Shown in pieces: positions 59,010 through 64,000 of a stretch of DNA of 64,000 nt. The stretch spans positions 21,800 to 85,799 of the forward strand of contig NZ_QGGG01000018.1 in the NCBI RefSeq assembly GCF_003148475.1, written 5' to 3'. Position 1 is the first letter of the stretch, and every line of letters begins with the position of its first letter. Made by a program: the position numbers and the translations under genes. The stretch comes from Pseudaminobacter salicylatoxidans. GTDB lineage: Bacteria; Pseudomonadota; Alphaproteobacteria; Rhizobiales; Rhizobiaceae. The notes under the pieces were generated by a model. That model was not told the DNA's origin and did no database searches. It saw only the letters and a program-made list of their open reading frames with translations.

Positions 59010-60203
59010 ATGAGCGCCCACGACGTCGTCATCACCGGCATCGGCCTTGTTTCGTCCCTGGGCGAAGGCACCGATGCGCATTGGCAAAAACTCACCGCCG
59101 CCGACACCGCGCCGGTGGTGGATGCCGAACGCTATCCGCCCTACTCCATCCATCCGCTGCCCGAGATCGACTGGGGCCTGCAGATCGCCAAGCGTGGCGA
59201 CCAGCGCCAGATGGAAACATGGCAGCGGCTTGGCACCTATACGGCCGGCCTTGCGCTGGACGACGCCGGCATCAAGGGCGACGAAGCGCTTTGCGCGGCT
59301 ATGGATATGGTCGTGGCCGCCGGCGGCGGCGAGCGCGACGAGACGGTGGACAACGCCATCCTCGAAGCCTCCGAGACACGCAACGATCGCGACGTGCTCT
59401 TGAACGAGAAGCTGACCACCGAGCTCAGGCCGACCCTTTTCCTGGCCCAGCTTTCCAACCTGCTCGCTGGCAACATCTCCATCGTCCACAAGGTCACTGG
59501 CTCCTCGCGCACCTTCATGGGCGAGGAAGGCGCGGGCGTCGCGGCCGTCGAGACGGCGGCGGCGCGCATCCGCTCCGGCCAGTCCACGCATGTGCTGGTG
59601 GGCGGCGCGTTCCAGAGTGAACATCCAGACATGCTGCTGGGTTACGAGCTTGGCGGTTATCTGCATCGCGGCCCGTGGAAGCCGGTGTGGCAGCGCGAAG
59701 GCGCCGAAGGCGGCGGCGTGGTCAGCGGCTCGGGCGCGGCGTTCCTGGTTTTGGAATCGCGAGAGCACGCCGAGGCACGCGGACGCCGCATTTATGCGAC
59801 ACTTGGCCCGGTGCATTCCGAACTCACCCGCCGCCGCAAGCAGGACCTTGGCGACGCCATCTCCGGCCTGATGGACAAGGCGGACGTGCCGGCCAATGGC
59901 CCGCTGCTGACGATGTCCGGCGCCTCCGGCGCGCATGCCGCGACGAAGGCCGAAAAGGCAGCTTTGGAGCGCAACCCGCAACTCGTTGCACGGGCCTTCG
60001 GCACGCTCACCGGCCACATGAAGGAAGCCCAGTTCCCCTTCGCGGTAGCGCTGGCGGCGCTCGCAATCGACCGCAAGGCCGGCTACCCGGCCTTTGATGC
60101 GTCGAACGAGAAGGCCTATGAAGGCACGCCGAACTCGGTGCTGGCGACCGCTATCGGCTATCACTATTTCGAGGGCATGGCGCTGGTTGGCGCGCCCGAT
60201 TGA
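59010..60203 (+). CDS. fabF2XL: Ketosynthase-like protein lacking the catalytic Cys (FabF2XL)
   Basis: A 397-residue thiolase-fold protein from the AcpXL operon, homologous to FabF. By eye alignment the usual nucleophile Cys of the TACxSG motif is replaced by Glu173 (in MGEEGAGVAA), and the first His (NAHGT motif) by Gly/Ser (MSGASG); the second His (TGH, His336) remains. It is therefore unlikely to condense chains alone and probably pairs with FabF1XL to set chain length. Gene order with acpXL (40-bp gap) and fabF1XL (12-bp gap) supports joint expression. Confidence 0.9.
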   Translation: MSAHDVVITGIGLVSSLGEGTDAHWQKLTAADTAPVVDAERYPPYSIHPLPEIDWGLQIAKRGDQRQMETWQRLGTYTAGLALDDAGIKGDEALCAAMDMVVAAGGGERDETVDNAILEASETRNDRDVLLNEKLTTELRPTLFLAQLSNLLAGNISIVHKVTGSSRTFMGEEGAGVAAVETAAARIRSGQSTHVLVGGAFQSEHPDMLLGYELGGYLHRGPWKPVWQREGAEGGGVVSGSGAAFLVLESREHAEARGRRIYATLGPVHSELTRRRKQDLGDAISGLMDKADVPANGPLLTMSGASGAHAATKAEKAALERNPQLVARAFGTLTGHMKEAQFPFAVALAALAIDRKAGYPAFDASNEKAYEGTPNSVLATAIGYHYFEGMALVGAPD

Positions 60204-60215
60204 ATCGGAACGCAC

Positions 60216-61487
60216 ATGGCTAAGTACAACGACCATCTCGGCAGGCCCATCGTCGCCGTCACCGGCATCGGCGTCGTCACTTCGCTCGGCGTCGGCAAGG
60301 CCGACAACTGGTCGGCTCTCACCTCGGGGCGCTCGGGCATCCACAAGATCACGCGCTTCCCGATCGAGCATCTCAACACGACGATTGCCGGTACGGTCGA
60401 TTTCCTGCCCTCGAGCGACAAGGGCGCCAGCGCACTGACCTATGAACTGGCCGAAAAATCCGGCCGCGAGGCGATCGCGGAATCCGGTTTGGATGCCGAG
60501 AATTTCGGCGGACCGCTGTTCCTCGCCTCCCCGCCCGTCGAACTCGACTGGCATGACCGCTTCGCGCTCTATCGTGACGGCAAGGATGGCAGCGCAACCG
60601 ACCGCCTGTTCACGGTTGCCCGCAACCTGCCCACACTCGACGTTTTTGAAACGTCCCAGTTCGGTTCCATCGCAGCCCGCCTCGCAGACGAGTTCGGCAC
60701 GCGCGGCCTGCCGATCACGCTTTCCACGGCCTGCGCTTCGGGCGCCACCGCCATCCAGCTCGGCGTCGAGGCAATCCGTCGCGGCGAATGCGACCGCGCG
60801 TTGTCGATCGGCGCGGACGGCTCGGCAACCGCCGAGGCCCTGATTCGCTTCTCGCTGCTTTCGGCGCTGTCGACGCAGAACGACGTGCCTGAGAAGGCGT
60901 CAAAACCCTTCTCGAAAGACCGCGATGGTTTTGTTCTCGCCGAAGGCTCGGCAGCGCTGGTTCTGGAATCGCTCGAAAGCGCTGTGGCGCGCGGCGCGAC
61001 GGTGCTGGGCATCCTGCAGGGCTGTGGCGAAAAATCCGACGATTTCCACCGCACCCGCTCAAAGCCGGACGGCTCGCCGGCCATCGGTGCGGTGCGGGCG
61101 GCGCTTGCCGATGCGGGTCTCGGCGAAGACGGCATCGACTATGTCAACGCACATGGCACTTCGACGCCCGAAAACGACAAGATGGAGCATCTGTCGCTTT
61201 CGACCGTGTTCGGCGAGCGCATGCGCACCACGCCGATCTCCTCCAACAAGTCGATGATCGGTCACACGCTGTCGGCGGCGGGCGCGATCGAGGCGGCCTT
61301 CTCGCTGCTGACCATGCGCGAAGGCGTGATCCCGCCGACCATCAACTACGACAATCCCGACCCCGCCATCGAGCTGGACGTCGTGCCGAACAAGAAGCGT
61401 GAGGCGCAGGTTTCGACCGTGCTTTCCAATTCCTTCGGCTTCGGCGGGCAGAACACCTGCCTTGTCATGGCGCGGGAACCGGTCTAA
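60216..61487 (+). CDS. fabF1XL: Beta-ketoacyl-ACP synthase of the very-long-chain pathway (FabF1XL)
   Basis: A 423-residue KAS II-type condensing enzyme. The complete catalytic triad is present: Cys173 (STACASGAT), His313 (NAHGTSTP) and His350 (KSMIGHTLSAAG). It extends acyl chains on AcpXL with malonyl-ACP toward C26-C28 hydroxy acids used in lipid A. It lies just 12 bp downstream of the Cys-less homologue. The active partner is thus adjacent, in the pattern KSbeta/CLF then KSalpha. Confidence 0.95.
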   Translation: MAKYNDHLGRPIVAVTGIGVVTSLGVGKADNWSALTSGRSGIHKITRFPIEHLNTTIAGTVDFLPSSDKGASALTYELAEKSGREAIAESGLDAENFGGPLFLASPPVELDWHDRFALYRDGKDGSATDRLFTVARNLPTLDVFETSQFGSIAARLADEFGTRGLPITLSTACASGATAIQLGVEAIRRGECDRALSIGADGSATAEALIRFSLLSALSTQNDVPEKASKPFSKDRDGFVLAEGSAALVLESLESAVARGATVLGILQGCGEKSDDFHRTRSKPDGSPAIGAVRAALADAGLGEDGIDYVNAHGTSTPENDKMEHLSLSTVFGERMRTTPISSNKSMIGHTLSAAGAIEAAFSLLTMREGVIPPTINYDNPDPAIELDVVPNKKREAQVSTVLSNSFGFGGQNTCLVMAREPV

Positions 61488-61623
61488 TCGACCCTGCCAA
61501 TGGTTCCGGAGTGCGATGCAGCGACCCGACCGGCCGCCGCGCGCTCCGTTTTGTTATGTCGCGTGACTTTGCCCGAAACGCCGCGGGCGTTCCGCACTGA
61601 TGTTTGACGAAGGAAGAGGCCCG

Positions 61624-62652
61624 ATGCGCGCACTGCAACTCATCGAGGATCGCAAGCTCGAGACGGTGGAGATCCCAGAGCCGCCGGCGCCGGCGCTCGG
61701 CGAGGTCACGCTGCGCATCAAGGCGGTGGCGCTCAACCACATCGACGTCTGGGGCTGGCGCGGCATGGCTTTCGCCAAGCGCAAGCTGCCGCTGACCGTC
61801 GGCGCGGAAGCCTCGGGCGTGGTTGAGACAGTCGGCCCCGGCGTCGCCAATCTGGTTCCGGGCCAGATCGTATCGATCTATGGCGCGCGTACCTGCGGCC
61901 TTTGCCGCCCCTGCCGCGAGGGCCGCGACAATCTTTGCGAGCACGTCTCCGGCGTGCACGGCTTCCACCTCGACGGTTTCGCACAGGAAAAGATGAACCT
62001 GCCCGCGCGCCTTCTGGTGCCCGCCCCTCCCGGTGTGGATGCCGTAGGCGCTGCACTTGCACCCGTCACCTTCGGCACGGTCGAACATATGCTGTTCGAC
62101 AATGCCAGGCTCGAGCCGGGCGAAACCATCCTCGTCCATGCCGGCGGCTCCGGCATCGGTTCGGCGGCCATCCAGCTTGCCAAGAAGATCGGCTGCACCG
62201 TCATCACCACCGTGGGCTCCGACGAGAAGATCGAAAAGGCCAAGGCGCTCGGAGCCGACCATGTCATCAACTATCGCCAGGACCGCTTCGAAGGTGTCGT
62301 GCGCAAGCTGACGAAGAAGAAAGGCGTCGACGTGGTGTTCGAGCATGTCGGCAAGGACACCTGGGCAGGCTCGATGTTCAGCCTCAGGCGCGGTGGACGT
62401 CTCGTCACCTGCGGCTCGACCTCCGGCGTCTCGACCGAAGTGAACCTGATGATGCTCTTCCAGCAACAGCTGAAGCTGCTCGGCTCCTTCGGCTGCCGCA
62501 TGGAAAACATGGCCAACGCCATGCAGAAGATGGCTGCCGGGATCGTCCACCCGGTCATCGACACCGAGGTCGATTTCGGCTCCATCGACGCAGCGCTGAA
62601 GCGCATGGAAGGCCGCGACGTGTTCGGCAAGATCATCCTGCACGTCGGGTAA
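61624..62652 (+). CDS. adh2XL: Zinc-binding alcohol dehydrogenase/enoyl reductase family (Adh2XL)
   Basis: A 342-residue medium-chain dehydrogenase/reductase. The N-terminal GroES-like fold is followed by CGLCRPCREGRDNLC with structural zinc cysteines, then a Rossmann half (HAGGSGIGSAAIQLAKKIG). In the AcpXL operon it is predicted to act on acyl chains as an enoyl-ACP reductase or a keto-reductase; the exact step is not shown. GAAGAGG upstream selects the ATG at 61624; the next gene lpxXL starts 9 bp after its stop. Confidence 0.87.
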   Translation: MRALQLIEDRKLETVEIPEPPAPALGEVTLRIKAVALNHIDVWGWRGMAFAKRKLPLTVGAEASGVVETVGPGVANLVPGQIVSIYGARTCGLCRPCREGRDNLCEHVSGVHGFHLDGFAQEKMNLPARLLVPAPPGVDAVGAALAPVTFGTVEHMLFDNARLEPGETILVHAGGSGIGSAAIQLAKKIGCTVITTVGSDEKIEKAKALGADHVINYRQDRFEGVVRKLTKKKGVDVVFEHVGKDTWAGSMFSLRRGGRLVTCGSTSGVSTEVNLMMLFQQQLKLLGSFGCRMENMANAMQKMAAGIVHPVIDTEVDFGSIDAALKRMEGRDVFGKIILHVG

Positions 62653-62661
62653 CGCGCGCAG

Positions 62662-63651
62662 ATGCAGAGAAAGACGAAAACGGCGGGCAAGGATTTCCTG
62701 TACCGCCTGTCACGGCGAACGAAGCAGGCCCGCCACTGGTTGACGGCGCAGTTCGCCAAGGGGCTTCTTTCTCTGCTGCGCCGCCTGCCCACCGACACCG
62801 CGCTGAATTTCGCCGACCGCACCGCCCGCAGGCTTGGGCCGCTGGTCGGTCGTCACAAGGTCGCGCTGGACAATCTGCGCCGCGCCTACCCGGAAAAGAG
62901 CGAAGCCGAGATCGAAGCGATCGCGCTCGACATGTGGGGCAACATGGCACGGCTCGCGGCGGAATACATATTCCTCGACTCGCTGTTCGACTACGACCCC
63001 CATGCCACGGAGCCGGGCCGCGTCGAGGTTTCCGGCGAACGGCTGTTCGAGAAGATAGCTGCCGAAGACAGGCCGCACATCATCTTCACCGGGCATCTCG
63101 GCAATTTCGAACTGCTGCCGATTGCAGGCGCCACCTATGGCATGAAGGTGACGGCGCTGTTCCGTCCGCCGAACAACCCCTACATCGCCGACTACATCCT
63201 TTCCACGCGCCGCTCCGCCATGGGCGACCTGCTGGCCTCGCAGGCCGGCGCTTCCTTCGCGCTTGCCCGCATCCTGGAAAACAACGGCACCATCGGCATG
63301 CTGGTGGACCAGAAATTCACCAACGGCCTGCCCACCACCTTCTTCGGCCGCCCCTGCCAGACCAGCCCACTGCTGCCCAAGCTGGTGCGGCAATTCGACT
63401 GCGACGTCTATCCCGCACGCTGCATCCGCCTGCCGAACAACCGCTTCAAGCTGGTGATCGAGGACAGGCTTGATCTGCCGCGCGACGCCAACGGCGGCGT
63501 CGATCTCACGCAAACCGCGCAGCTTCTCAACGACGTGGTGGAACGCTGGGTGCGCGAAGACCCCGGCCAGTGGATGTGGTTCCACAAGCGCTGGGCGCTG
63601 TCCAAAGGCCGTCGCAGCCGGGATCGGCGCGGCGCTCCGACCGAAGCATGA
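62662..63651 (+). CDS. lpxXL: Very-long-chain acyltransferase of lipid A (LpxXL)
   Basis: A 329-residue inner-membrane lysophospholipid-acyltransferase-fold enzyme of the LpxL/HtrB family. The H-x4-E motif (HLGNFE, about residue 146-151) is the catalytic pair. It transfers the AcpXL-bound C28 hydroxy acid to the lipid A disaccharide. It is the last gene of the acpXL operon, which makes and attaches the chain. A basic N-terminus (KTKTAGKDFLYRLSRR) suits membrane attachment. Confidence 0.93.
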   Translation: MQRKTKTAGKDFLYRLSRRTKQARHWLTAQFAKGLLSLLRRLPTDTALNFADRTARRLGPLVGRHKVALDNLRRAYPEKSEAEIEAIALDMWGNMARLAAEYIFLDSLFDYDPHATEPGRVEVSGERLFEKIAAEDRPHIIFTGHLGNFELLPIAGATYGMKVTALFRPPNNPYIADYILSTRRSAMGDLLASQAGASFALARILENNGTIGMLVDQKFTNGLPTTFFGRPCQTSPLLPKLVRQFDCDVYPARCIRLPNNRFKLVIEDRLDLPRDANGGVDLTQTAQLLNDVVERWVREDPGQWMWFHKRWALSKGRRSRDRRGAPTEA

Positions 63652-63733
63652 GCGGCCTTTTCAAAATTTAATCCTTTACGGCCGCAACAAAGCCGGATTT
63701 CATCCGTTCATATAGCGTGATGCGGGAGGAATC

Positions 63734-63904
63734 ATGAGCAAGCGTATCAGAACACCGAATACCGCCGGCGCCACGCTCTGGACACCGTGGGGCCCCCAAA
63801 GGCGCAGCGAACGCAACGCGCAGCAATTGGCTGTGCGCAAACTGCTCAAGCAGATTGCGGCGATGAACAAGCAGGCGAACCCGCTTCACGTCGTGAAGAA
63901 CTAG
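63734..63904 (+). CDS. Small basic hypothetical protein, 56 residues
   Basis: A short frame preceded by GGGAGGA, with an ATG at 63734. It encodes a basic, Gln/Arg-rich peptide (SKRIRTPNTAGATLWTPWGP, then RRSERNAQQLAVRKLLKQI). I do not recognise it. It lies 82 bp after lpxXL. Its stop codon TAG falls in a CTAG that may be the target of the insertion sequence suspected to the right, so the natural C-terminus could be longer or different. Confidence 0.5.
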   Translation: MSKRIRTPNTAGATLWTPWGPQRRSERNAQQLAVRKLLKQIAAMNKQANPLHVVKN

Positions 63905-64000
63905 AGCGGTTCACGGCTTGATTGAATCGTCAGGATTCCCTGTTTGCTGATTTTGTGATTCAAGATGGTGGCTGGAATGGAGGCCAGCATCTGATGATCG
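63905..64000 (+). mobile_element. Possible left end of an IS630-family element, cut by window edge
   Basis: The last 96 bases have a sequence style (TTGATTGAATCG, then GTGATTCAAGATGG, and GGAATGGAGGCCAG before an ATG at 63994) that I associate from memory with IS630-type ends in rhizobia. The preceding CTAG fits IS630's preference for TA-containing targets. No transposase can be seen because the window ends. This is recognition by recall, not a computed match. Confidence 0.28.

Overview
The window is a gene-dense, high-G+C stretch of core chromosome from an alphaproteobacterium of the order Hyphomicrobiales (Rhizobiales), most likely the Phyllobacteriaceae (Mesorhizobium/Aminobacter-like). 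The main grounds are the complete AcpXL very-long-chain lipid A gene set at the right end, an LdtR-type MarR regulator beside its L,D-transpeptidase, an Asp-type HemB, and the order DUF177-plsX-fabH-ihfA-merR. I assign the family by inference; no 16S rRNA or tRNA gene lies in the window. I see no CRISPR array, prophage or integron.

Layout. 0-9.4 kb: ileS (3' end cut by the window edge), a MipA-type porin, an HdeD-like membrane protein, ribF with a HAD phosphatase, and an EmrB/EmrA/MarR drug-efflux operon. 9.7-14.6 kb: groESL with its CIRCE and heat-shock-like promoter, a DUF1236 protein, fumC and a DoxX protein. 14.6-18.3 kb: ppx-ppk (polyphosphate). 18.5-25.4 kb: a CHCC zinc protein, an FAD monooxygenase, a GST, mobB, a polar amino-acid ABC transporter that lacks its ATPase and has a sigma-54-like promoter, and a 3-hydroxyisobutyrate-dehydrogenase-like enzyme. 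25.5-33.7 kb: the merR-ihfA-fabH-plsX-DUF177 cluster, bamE, hppA (H+-pyrophosphatase) and a DUF2165 protein. 34-40.7 kb: an MFS carrier, nusB-ribH, a DoxX gene on the opposite strand, ribE-ribD-nrdR, and glyA. 40.9-44.6 kb: ldtP and ldtR, a small membrane protein and 3-hydroxyisobutyryl-CoA hydrolase. 44.8-48.7 kb: hemB, RDD, bpt (N-degron transferase), a DMT exporter and DoxX. 48.9-58.5 kb: putA/putR, a KDG-type sugar kinase, galM, gabD, an AEC carrier and a histidine phosphatase. 58.7-63.7 kb: acpXL-fabF2XL-fabF1XL-adh2XL-lpxXL.

How the genes work together. Riboflavin and FAD synthesis is split between ribF near 4-5 kb and ribD/ribE/ribH near 36-38 kb. Polyphosphate kinase, exopolyphosphatase and the proton-pumping pyrophosphatase form a phosphate-energy theme. 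PlsX and FabH start phospholipid and fatty-acid synthesis. The last operon builds and attaches the C28-type acyl chain of rhizobial lipid A. Many neighbours overlap by 1-4 bases (TGATG, TAATG, ATGA, GTGA), which suggests translational coupling.

The observation I rate highest is in that last operon. FabF1XL keeps the Cys-His-His triad of ketosynthases. By eye, its neighbour FabF2XL has Glu in place of the nucleophilic Cys and also lacks the first His, as in chain-length factors of type II polyketide synthases. The operon also has no fabZXL. Most of the rest of the window is ordinary housekeeping sequence. The right edge may be the start of an IS630-type insertion sequence.
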